A DNA stretch of 5,746 bases from Christensenella sp. UBA3700 (GTDB taxonomy: Bacteria; Bacillota; Clostridia; Christensenellales; UBA3700), in assembly GCA_002372775.1 (NCBI GenBank), contig DFIJ01000055.1:1-5746 (forward strand), written 5' to 3'. Under the pieces are notes generated by a model. The model saw only the letters and a list, made by a program, of their open reading frames with translations. It made no database searches and was not told the origin of the DNA. Both the position numbers and the translations under genes were made by a program. Positions 1 to 5,746 of this stretch are shown piece after piece. Position 1 is the stretch's first letter; each line of letters starts with the position of its first letter.

Positions 1-360
1 CTAAAGAATGGCGATGATTATGTTTATATTCATATGGAAGCTCCAGATGAATGTGGACACCAAGGCGATTTAGAGCATAAAATCTTCTCTATTGAACAAA
101 TCGACCATATCGTTGTTAAGTATATTGTTGATGAATTAAATAAGATGGGAGTTGATTACAGCATTTTAGTTGCTCCAGATCACCCTACACCAATTAAGTT
201 AAGAACTCACGTAAGCGATCCTATTCCTTACATCTTATATAGATCAAACAAGGAAGTTGAAGGCGTTGCTGATACATATAATGAAGAAACTGCTAAATTA
301 AGCGGAATCTATTATGATAGATGTGAAGATTTAATCAATAAATTTATAAAGGAGGTTTAG
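1..360 (+). CDS. apgM: Cofactor-independent phosphoglycerate mutase, C-terminal part (5' end outside window)
   Basis: The reading frame is open from base 1 to a TAG at 358-360 and gives 119 residues, the C-terminal part of an ApgM-type 2,3-bisphosphoglycerate-independent phosphoglycerate mutase (family members are about 400 residues). The enzyme interconverts 3- and 2-phosphoglycerate in cytosolic glycolysis and gluconeogenesis and belongs to the alkaline phosphatase metalloenzyme superfamily. Two family blocks are visible: HMEAPDECGHQGDLE at visible residues 11-25 and APDHPTPIKLRTH at 58-70. Their Asp and His residues are expected metal ligands. The nucleophilic Ser lies upstream of the window. 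The ATG at 34 falls inside the first block, so it is an internal Met and not a start. The last codons carry the Shine-Dalgarno site of the next gene, which begins 2 bp after the stop, so the two are probably co-transcribed. The assignment to ApgM rather than the unrelated GpmI/GpmA types rests on these motifs. Confidence 0.9.
   Translation, partial: LKNGDDYVYIHMEAPDECGHQGDLEHKIFSIEQIDHIVVKYIVDELNKMGVDYSILVAPDHPTPIKLRTHVSDPIPYILYRSNKEVEGVADTYNEETAKLSGIYYDRCEDLINKFIKEV
348..355 (+). promoter_or_regulatory. Strong Shine-Dalgarno site for the 661-residue membrane protein gene
   Basis: AAAGGAGG lies 7 bases before the ATG at 363 and is contained in the last codons of apgM. It fixes the downstream start and suggests that translation of the membrane protein is coupled to, or at least follows, translation of apgM on the same mRNA. 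Confidence 0.85.
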
Positions 361-362
361 TT

Positions 363-2348
363 ATGGACGAAGAAAAGAAAGACTTAGACCAAAACGAAAC
401 TACTCAAGAAACAGAAGAAAAGGTTGAGCAAAACGTTGATGCTGCCGAAGAAAAGGTAGAAGAAACTAAGGAAGAAACAACAGATGCTCAAGAAAAAGAA
501 ACCGTAGAAGAGGAGAAAAAAGAAGAAGAAACTCCTGCTGCTACTGAAGAAGAAAAACCAAATTCTTTTGAAGTTAACTCAAGCGGAGAAATCGTTATAG
601 ACAACACACAAGATGTTGCCTCAACTCCTGCTCCAGTTTTAGATAGAACTGTTAAAGTTAAGGAACCAATGGATAAAAAGAAGAAGATTATGATTATTTC
701 AATTGCAGTTGCTGCAATTATAGTAATCTTTAGTGCTATATTCTTCCCTTGCTATTTCTATTACAAGGATAAGATTATGGTTGCTTCAGCAGAAGATTTC
801 GTTGCTGAAGAAGGAAAATATTTCTTCTTAAAGAAAGATATTGAAGTAGACAATCTTGATTTATCTAATTCAAATTGTTCAATCGACTTAAATGGTCATA
901 CACTTACTGTTAAAAAGACATTGACATTATCTACAAGCGGTAATAATACTATTGAAATTGGCACAAGAAAGAAAGGCGAATATACAAATAAAGGAACTCT
1001 TGTTGTAGACAATTTAGTTGTTACAGCAGCAAATGCTTCATTTAATTTTGCTGTTCCTGTAACAATTGCTAATTCTGCTAGCATTACTACAAAGAATTTA
1101 ACTTTAAATGGTATGAGTGTTGTATCTACAGCTACAATTACATCTGAAAACGTTAAGCTTAACGGAAAGATTACTGTCGCTGACGAAAACACAACTGTAA
1201 CATTTAATAACTGTGCAAAAGTTACAATTGCTGATTCAATCGAAGCTAGCAATGTAGATTTTACTGGAACAAATAACATCCAAGTTAATAAGAAGGCTAA
1301 CTTAAACAACATTAAGTTATCTGAAGAAACAACAGCACAAATTTATGGAACTGTTAAATCTATTAATGGTGGTAAGAAAGTAGCTATGCTTGCTGAAAAC
1401 ATCTGCTCTAATTATGAAGATGTTAAGCTTCTTGCTATCTATAAGCCAGACACAACAGAAGATTTATATATCAAGAATTGTGAAAAATTTATTAGATTAG
1501 ATAAATTATCTGCTCCAAAAGACCTTATTGTTAACGAAACAAATGGTACATTTATTTTAACAACAGCAAAGATTGATGAAGCTAAAGAATATAAGATTCT
1601 TATTAACGGAGAATTCTTCAACAACACAACAGATGGAACATATGATTTAACATCATATTTAGCATCTCATGGTGCTTCAACATATAAGATTCAAGTATTT
1701 GCTCTTGGTGATTACAACTTCGATACATTAGAAGAAATTACTGATGGCACAGCTTATATGGATGCTTCAGAGCCTGTATCTTATTCTTATGAATATACTC
1801 TAAAGTTAACAACTCCATCTAATGTTCAACCTGTAGCAGAAGGAGATAAAGTAAATCTATACTTCGATAAAGTTAATTATGCAGATTACTTTGTTGTTAA
1901 AGTAGATAACCAAACAGTAACATTTAAAATTGCAGATCTAACAGAAGCTGCTGACGGAAGATGGGTTGCAGATATCTCAACTCAAGTTTCAGAACTTGGA
2001 TATCATTCAATCAAGATTGCTGCTTATTCTAATTCAGCACAAATCATCCACTCTAAGGATGCATTAGCCTCATATAAGACAACAAAAACAATTGCACAAT
2101 CTATTAGTTCAATTGCGAATGCTGCTTATACGGTTGAGAACGGAAAGGTTATTACAACTATTACTATTGATGAAATAGAAGGTTCTTCTATTTTTGAAAT
2201 TACAGTTGGTGATGTAGTATACAACACAACATTACATACATTAACTGTTACAACTGATTCAGTGCCAACAATTACAATTAAGGCATTAGCAAATGGTTTC
2301 TATACTGAATCAATAGTATATAATGTAACTCCAACTCAAGCTCAATAA
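363..2348 (+). CDS. Membrane-anchored envelope protein: acidic cytoplasmic tail, one TM segment, beta-helix-like and Fn3-like outer domains
   Basis: This 661-residue protein is not a family I can name. Residues 1-70 are low-complexity and very acidic, with about 30 Glu/Asp against 9 Lys, and are probably disordered. KKKK at 105-108 precedes a hydrophobic span at about 109-133, followed by KDK. The positive-inside rule predicts an N-in/C-out (type II) anchor, with some 525 residues outside. There is no cleavable signal peptide, lipobox or LPXTG motif. Residues about 140-335 show short strand repeats rich in Asn, Thr and Val, including IDLNGHTLTV at 174-183, a phrase typical of right-handed parallel beta-helix (pectate-lyase-like) proteins. 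Three beta-sandwich, Fn3-like units seem to follow, beginning near 383, 479 and 577; these boundaries are inferred by eye. The start is fixed by the Shine-Dalgarno site ending 7 bases upstream, and the gene sits 2 bp after apgM. Ile codons are mostly ATT/ATC (only about 5 ATA), suggesting good expression. A role in surface structure or adhesion is possible, but no enzyme motif is visible. Confidence 0.85.
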   Translation: MDEEKKDLDQNETTQETEEKVEQNVDAAEEKVEETKEETTDAQEKETVEEEKKEEETPAATEEEKPNSFEVNSSGEIVIDNTQDVASTPAPVLDRTVKVKEPMDKKKKIMIISIAVAAIIVIFSAIFFPCYFYYKDKIMVASAEDFVAEEGKYFFLKKDIEVDNLDLSNSNCSIDLNGHTLTVKKTLTLSTSGNNTIEIGTRKKGEYTNKGTLVVDNLVVTAANASFNFAVPVTIANSASITTKNLTLNGMSVVSTATITSENVKLNGKITVADENTTVTFNNCAKVTIADSIEASNVDFTGTNNIQVNKKANLNNIKLSEETTAQIYGTVKSINGGKKVAMLAENICSNYEDVKLLAIYKPDTTEDLYIKNCEKFIRLDKLSAPKDLIVNETNGTFILTTAKIDEAKEYKILINGEFFNNTTDGTYDLTSYLASHGASTYKIQVFALGDYNFDTLEEITDGTAYMDASEPVSYSYEYTLKLTTPSNVQPVAEGDKVNLYFDKVNYADYFVVKVDNQTVTFKIADLTEAADGRWVADISTQVSELGYHSIKIAAYSNSAQIIHSKDALASYKTTKTIAQSISSIANAAYTVENGKVITTITIDEIEGSSIFEITVGDVVYNTTLHTLTVTTDSVPTITIKALANGFYTESIVYNVTPTQAQ

Positions 2349-2358
2349 TTGATTTAAT

Positions 2359-2382
2359 ACAGCCTCGAGAAATCGGGGCTGT
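2359..2382 (+). terminator. Stem-loop after the membrane protein gene (weak intrinsic terminator or 5' leader hairpin)
   Basis: A stem with CAGCCTCGA (2360-2368) paired to TCGGGGCTG (2373-2381) closes a GAAA tetraloop. It is extended by an A-T pair at 2359/2382 and contains one G-T wobble. It starts 10 bases after the TAA of the membrane protein gene, where an intrinsic terminator would be expected. The following tract, TTATTCTAATT, is T-rich but interrupted, so termination may be partial. The stem ends only 10 bases before the GNAT ATG at 2393, so on any read-through transcript it would also sit where ribosomes load. Confidence 0.65.
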
Positions 2383-2392
2383 TATTCTAATT

Positions 2393-2887
2393 ATGACATT
2401 TAAACAAATTTATCTAGAAAACAAAAACGATATTGAAACTCTATCTAAAATAGCAACTGCTATTATTCGTGAGCATTATGACCCAATAGTTGGCCACGAG
2501 CAAAACACTTATATGATAGATAGATTCCAATCTGTTCATGCTATAACTAGCCAACTTGAGAATGGCTATATCTATTTTTTAGTACTTGAAAAGGATACTC
2601 CTATAGGATTCGTTGGACTTATTTTAAAACAAGATTACTTATATATAAGTAAACTATATCTGCAAAAGGATTTTAGAGGCCAGGGACGCTCAAAAGACAT
2701 TCTTGGATTAATTATAGATATCGCCAAGAAAAACGGCTTAAATCGCCTAGAATTAAACGTGAATAAATATAACTATAATTCAATAAAAGCCTATGAACAT
2801 TTAGGCTTTAAAAGAATAAGAGATGAAGTTAACGATATCGGAAATGGATATGTAATGGACGATTATGTTTATGAATATTCTATTTAG
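2393..2887 (+). CDS. GNAT-family N-acetyltransferase
   Basis: This 164-residue protein is a single GNAT domain that would transfer an acetyl group from acetyl-CoA to an amine substrate in the cytosol. Strand beta4 and motif A run through SKLYLQKDFRGQGRSKDIL (about 86-104). RGQGRS at 95-100 is the pyrophosphate-binding loop, with Ser where Gly/Ala is usual in the last position. Motif B is NVNKYNYNSIKAYEHLGF at 122-139, with the usual Asn and Tyr. The HYDPI (28-32), EQNTYMIDRF (36-45) and DIGNGYVMDDYV (148-159) segments resemble a GNAT subgroup that includes PaiA-like enzymes; the substrate (polyamine, amino acid or peptide) cannot be told. The length is typical and the N-terminal beta1-alpha1 region looks complete from this ATG. 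There is no Shine-Dalgarno site between the preceding hairpin and the ATG. ATA is frequent (9 of 20 Ile codons), unlike the upstream gene, suggesting low expression. The 3' end overlaps the convergent birA stop by 8 bp. Confidence 0.88.
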   Translation: MTFKQIYLENKNDIETLSKIATAIIREHYDPIVGHEQNTYMIDRFQSVHAITSQLENGYIYFLVLEKDTPIGFVGLILKQDYLYISKLYLQKDFRGQGRSKDILGLIIDIAKKNGLNRLELNVNKYNYNSIKAYEHLGFKRIRDEVNDIGNGYVMDDYVYEYSI

Positions 2888-3863
2888 ATATTTTAATAGA
2901 AACTTCGCCGCTATTTAATTTTATTTCCTCTCCATTTTGAAGTCTTACAATTAGTGCAGCATTATCATCAATATCTATAGCTACACCTTCCATATGATTA
3001 TTATTTAAATCAAAAGAGATCTCTTTACCAAGAACAATACTATGTGAGATATATTCTCTTAAGAACGCTTTATTAGTTAAATCCTTGTACATATAAACAA
3101 GTTCATTAACAACATTTGCAAGTAGTTCATTTTGAGATATTAAAGGCGTCTCATCTTCCCTATAAATTGTTCCAATTATATCTTTTAACTCACTTGGGAT
3201 ATCTTTATCTTTTAATTGGAAATCTATACCTATTCCAACAACAGCAGAATTGATAGAATTTGTCTCTATATCTATAGATGCTTGAGTTAATATTCCACAT
3301 ATCTTTTTACCATCTATAAATACATCATTAACCCACTTAATTCCAACACTCTTTTTTGTTAGTTTTTCAACAGCTCTAGCAACAGCAACTGCGGCCATTG
3401 GAGTAATAATAGTAATTCTATTAAAATCTACTCCTCTCATGTTAAGTAATATACTAAAGTATATTCCACCTTCTGGAGATTCAAATTTTCTACCTATTCT
3501 ACCCCTACCGCTAGATTGGTAAGAAGCAGCCTCAACAACTATATCTTTTTCACCACTTGCAGCAAGCTCAAGTAGGTCTTTATTTGTTGATTCTACTCTA
3601 TCTTTGTAAAGAACTTTAATATCACCTAAATCTTTGCCTAAATAGGCTAAAATGCCTTCGCCAGATAATTTATTATTATCTCCTGAGAATACATAACCTT
3701 TCTTTGTAGAAGAATCAATTTTATACCCTTCTTCTTTAAGTTCATTAATGGCTTTCCAAATACTTGTTCTTGTTAAATGTAAGGAATTAGCTATATCTGC
3801 ACCAGATATAGCTTTTCCTTTGTTTTCTTCTAAAATTTTTAGTACTTCACTTTTAGTATTCAT
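2880..3863 (-). CDS. birA: Biotin-[acetyl-CoA-carboxylase] ligase and biotin repressor BirA (group II)
   Basis: BirA makes biotinyl-5'-AMP from biotin and ATP and attaches biotin to a lysine of carrier proteins such as the acetyl-CoA carboxylase BCCP subunit. The 327-residue length is normal for a bifunctional enzyme. Residues about 5-58 form a winged helix-turn-helix (GADIANSLHLTRTSIWKAIN at 21-40), the DNA-binding part that in group II BirA represses biotin synthesis or transport genes. The catalytic core shows ESTN (91-94), the biotinyl-AMP loop GRGRIGRKF (119-127), KWVND (176-180), and DGKKICGIL (184-192), whose Lys187 aligns with the active-site Lys of the family. A C-terminal SH3-like cap covers about 275-327. 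Two positions differ from common versions: Phe127 where Trp is usual, and VGIGID (209-214) where Gly-Ile-Asn is usual. Both look tolerable. The ATG lies 5 bp after the stop of the surface-protein gene, with an SD-like AGAGG upstream. No biotin biosynthesis or carboxylase gene is in the window. Confidence 0.93.
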   Translation of the reverse strand: MNTKSEVLKILEENKGKAISGADIANSLHLTRTSIWKAINELKEEGYKIDSSTKKGYVFSGDNNKLSGEGILAYLGKDLGDIKVLYKDRVESTNKDLLELAASGEKDIVVEAASYQSSGRGRIGRKFESPEGGIYFSILLNMRGVDFNRITIITPMAAVAVARAVEKLTKKSVGIKWVNDVFIDGKKICGILTQASIDIETNSINSAVVGIGIDFQLKDKDIPSELKDIIGTIYREDETPLISQNELLANVVNELVYMYKDLTNKAFLREYISHSIVLGKEISFDLNNNHMEGVAIDIDDNAALIVRLQNGEEIKLNSGEVSIKISK

Positions 3864-3868
3864 ATTAA

Positions 3869-5746
3869 TTAAGCCTCTTCAAATCCCTTACCGATATATG
3901 ATCCATCTAATGATGCGTTATCAAAGAATGGACAGATGTTGATCCAAGCCCAGTATTCTCTGAAGTTTCTAACTGTTACTTTGTTTTGTGCATTTACTGA
4001 AATAGGAGCATTTGCAATACCTTGCTTAATAACAGCTTCTGCACTTGCTGTAACTCCTGTGTAACCACTATTTGGAGTTCCATTTACATATACTGTCAAG
4101 ATGCTAGATAAGTCATCATTAATTGTGAACTTGTATCCATACTCTCTGAAGATAACTGTAATGTTATTTGTAGCACCTAACTCTTCAGCAACTGTAGCAT
4201 TTTCTTCTGTAATTGAGTTACCTTGTAATACTACAAGAGCATTTGTTACATTTCCGCCATTTGCTACAGCATCTAATGTAAATGCAGCTTCAGATACAAC
4301 TTCACCTTCAATTGTAATGTTATCAATATCACCTAAGTTACTTGTAGAGATTATAGATACAACTGATGTATTTTGACCATCGATTAATGCCATTACATTT
4401 AGAATCTTGATGTTGCTGATTTCTGCACTAGCGCTAATCGACTTGAATAAGCCTGTAGATGTAGTTCCAACAAGTACGAAGTTTCTAATGATATTGTTTT
4501 GACCATCGATAGTACCTGAGAATGGAACATCTGCATTATTTGCTCTCCAGTTCATAGATTCAACAACTTGACCTCTACCATTTAATGTTCTTGTAATTAC
4601 ATAATCTAGAGTAGCATATTCGTTATCATTTTCGCTTAAGCCAATTGCTAATAAATCAGCAAATGTATTGATTTCATAAGCATTTAATGTGCTGTTGTAT
4701 GTGAACCATCTTAATACTAATGTTGTATTGTCGTTAATGCTACTTGCAGCAACATTTACAATATAGTTGCTCTCAATATAATTGTTAGCTTCTGTTCCAA
4801 CTGGAACGATTTGTCTTGCAGGTATTATAATATGAGCAAATTGCTTGTTAGTTGCTGTGTACTTACCTGTTGTTGAGTTATATGTTAATCCTGTAGCACC
4901 ACTTAAGCTTCCTTCTACAGAGATGCTTGCCATTTCTGTTTCGAATACTGTAATTTGTGCATTTGTCATTGTATGAGGAAGTAAAGCTTTATCTGCATTG
5001 CTTAGAGTGTTATTTAAGCTTACTTCTGGAGCAACAAGTTCTGTAGCGTTATATGATTGATTCAAGTTGCCTGAATAGTAACCGCTAATTTCTCTTCCTG
5101 TAATTACACCTTCATCTGTTGCTGTTAACATTACTGGAGTTGCAGAAGATGCTACAATGCTTAATCCTTCGAATTCTGTATATTCAGTATCTACACTGTT
5201 AAATACTAAGTAGTTGTAGTTAATGCTCTTTGTTATTGCTGCAGCACGGCTAACTGGTACATTGTACAATGTTGTATTGTAGTAAATTGCACCATTGCTT
5301 GTATATGTAATTTGGTTATCGTTACCCTTTGTATATGTGAATATTAAATCATATACATTAACGCTTGTAATAACATTTGTTGTTACGCCATCAGCATATT
5401 CTAGATATACTGTTGGAGTTTCAGCATTTGCTTTAGTCATTAAGTCGTTGTATACCTCATCTGTCATTAATAAGTGGTAAGCTTCAGCGTAATCACTACT
5501 ATTAGAGATTGTTGTGTTGCTTGTAAATCTTGTAGCACTATTACCACTACCATATGGGATGAAGTATAGTCTATATGTTGGGATAACAACCGTAACGTTG
5601 TTTCTTTCAACACTTGTTAATTCTACAAGTCTATATGAGATGAATGAATAAACACCATTTGATGTTTCAATAGCCTTTACTGACTTAACATTTGACTTGT
5701 ACTCAATTGTCTTATCTGTTCCAACACTTGCACTATCATAAGAACC
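3869..5746 (-). CDS. Large surface-type protein, C-terminal part with a GLUG/beta-helix-like region (5' end outside window)
   Basis: The minus-strand frame is open from the right edge (visible start GSYDSASVGTDK) to a TAA at 3871-3869, giving at least 625 residues. The ATG at 5467 lies within continuous coding sequence (visible residue 94, after AEAYHLL) and is an internal Met, so the real start is beyond the window. The sequence is rich in Thr, Asn, Ser, Val and Ile with very few Lys or Cys, as in secreted or surface beta-proteins. Visible residues about 357-456 carry a pattern common in Gram-positive surface proteins with GLUG/filamentous-haemagglutinin-like beta-helices: YEINTFADLLAIG, a strand, then FSGTIDGQNNIIRNF, TGLFKSI and ISNIKILNV. 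The region before it (about 94-350) looks like a series of beta-sandwich or bacterial Ig-like units, without clear repeats. The C-terminus is NFREYWAWINICPFFDNAS followed by a short polar tail, with no LPXTG, membrane segment or recognised sorting signal. Adhesin or envelope structure is likely, but function and anchoring are unknown. birA follows 5 bp downstream. Confidence 0.82.
   Translation of the reverse strand, partial: GSYDSASVGTDKTIEYKSNVKSVKAIETSNGVYSFISYRLVELTSVERNNVTVVIPTYRLYFIPYGSGNSATRFTSNTTISNSSDYAEAYHLLMTDEVYNDLMTKANAETPTVYLEYADGVTTNVITSVNVYDLIFTYTKGNDNQITYTSNGAIYYNTTLYNVPVSRAAAITKSINYNYLVFNSVDTEYTEFEGLSIVASSATPVMLTATDEGVITGREISGYYSGNLNQSYNATELVAPEVSLNNTLSNADKALLPHTMTNAQITVFETEMASISVEGSLSGATGLTYNSTTGKYTATNKQFAHIIIPARQIVPVGTEANNYIESNYIVNVAASSINDNTTLVLRWFTYNSTLNAYEINTFADLLAIGLSENDNEYATLDYVITRTLNGRGQVVESMNWRANNADVPFSGTIDGQNNIIRNFVLVGTTSTGLFKSISASAEISNIKILNVMALIDGQNTSVVSIISTSNLGDIDNITIEGEVVSEAAFTLDAVANGGNVTNALVVLQGNSITEENATVAEELGATNNITVIFREYGYKFTINDDLSSILTVYVNGTPNSGYTGVTASAEAVIKQGIANAPISVNAQNKVTVRNFREYWAWINICPFFDNASLDGSYIGKGFEEA
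3873..3880 (-). promoter_or_regulatory. Shine-Dalgarno-like site for birA
   Basis: On the minus strand GAAGAGGC stands upstream of the birA ATG, with 10 bases between its AGAGG core and the start codon. It lies within the last sense codons (Glu-Glu-Ala) of the upstream surface-protein gene, so ribosomes finishing that gene would pass over it. It supports the chosen birA start and suggests co-transcription. Confidence 0.55.
4371..4510 (-). repeat. Two direct copies of a 14-bp motif in the beta-helix-like region
   Basis: TTTTGACCATCGAT (plus strand) occurs at 4371-4384 and again at 4497-4510, exactly 126 bp (42 codons) apart. On the coding strand both copies encode Ile-Asp-Gly-Gln-Asn at turn positions of the GLUG-like region. 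The spacing fits an internal protein repeat rather than a mobile element. Confidence 0.6.

Noticed and set aside
363..570. GAAGAA-rich stretch as a possible DNA repeat or tandem array
   Set aside because: The repetition follows from Glu-rich coding (GAA/GAG) with irregular spacing. There is no constant unit length, so it is low-complexity protein sequence rather than a repeat element.
896..1312. 138-codon open frame on the minus strand inside the membrane protein gene
   Set aside because: It is a shadow of the plus-strand gene: its hydrophobic translation comes from the complement of Thr/Asn/Lys-rich codons. It has no SD, and the plus-strand protein shows clear domain logic throughout.
2319..2324. 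TATAAT that could be a -10 box for the GNAT gene
   Set aside because: It falls on Val-Tyr-Asn codons of the membrane protein. No good -35 lies 16-18 bases upstream (the best is GTTTCT), and such hexamers are common by chance in AT-rich DNA. Only 5'-end mapping could revive it.
4101..4376. 91-codon plus-strand open frame inside the surface-protein gene
   Set aside because: It lies opposite the GLUG-like coding region, which has recognisable motifs on the minus strand. There is no family resemblance and no upstream SD.
4390..4520. Spaced identical motif considered as a CRISPR or mobile-element signature
   Set aside because: There are only two 14-bp copies, both in frame and encoding the same five residues within a beta-helix-like domain. 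This is best explained as an internal protein repeat.

Overview
The window reads as chromosomal DNA from an uncultured AT-rich, low-GC Gram-positive bacterium (Bacillota, possibly a Bacilli lineage near the Mollicutes such as gut RF39-type groups; the lineage is inference). Supporting signs are A/T-rich codons, purine-rich Shine-Dalgarno sites, a group II BirA with an N-terminal helix-turn-helix, an ApgM-type phosphoglycerate mutase and large Thr/Asn/Ser-rich envelope proteins. All seven tryptophans in the predicted proteins use TGG and no gene needs TGA read-through, so the standard code fits. However, none of the five genes stops at TGA, so code 4 is not strictly excluded.

Layout: the left part is transcribed rightward. 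It holds the 3' end of a cofactor-independent phosphoglycerate mutase (1-360). Two bases later comes a 661-residue membrane-anchored protein (363-2348) with a very acidic cytoplasmic tail, one membrane segment and a large beta-rich outer part. A stem-loop (2359-2382) follows, and then a GNAT-family acetyltransferase (2393-2887) whose start has no visible ribosome binding site. The right part is transcribed leftward: a long surface-type protein enters from the right edge and ends at 3869, and birA (3863-2880) begins five bases after its stop. The two transcription units converge, with an 8-bp overlap between the GNAT and birA stop regions.

How the genes fit together: this is a mixed neighbourhood of housekeeping genes (glycolysis, biotin ligation, small-molecule acetylation) interleaved with two envelope proteins, not an evident pathway. 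Each envelope gene is tightly packed with a metabolic gene (apgM before one, birA after the other). I see no tRNA, rRNA, CRISPR, transposase, phage or defence gene, and no intergenic stretch longer than about 50 bases. The most unusual items are the two unrecognised envelope proteins and the hairpin just ahead of an SD-less start codon. I do not see convincing evidence for a new multi-gene system.
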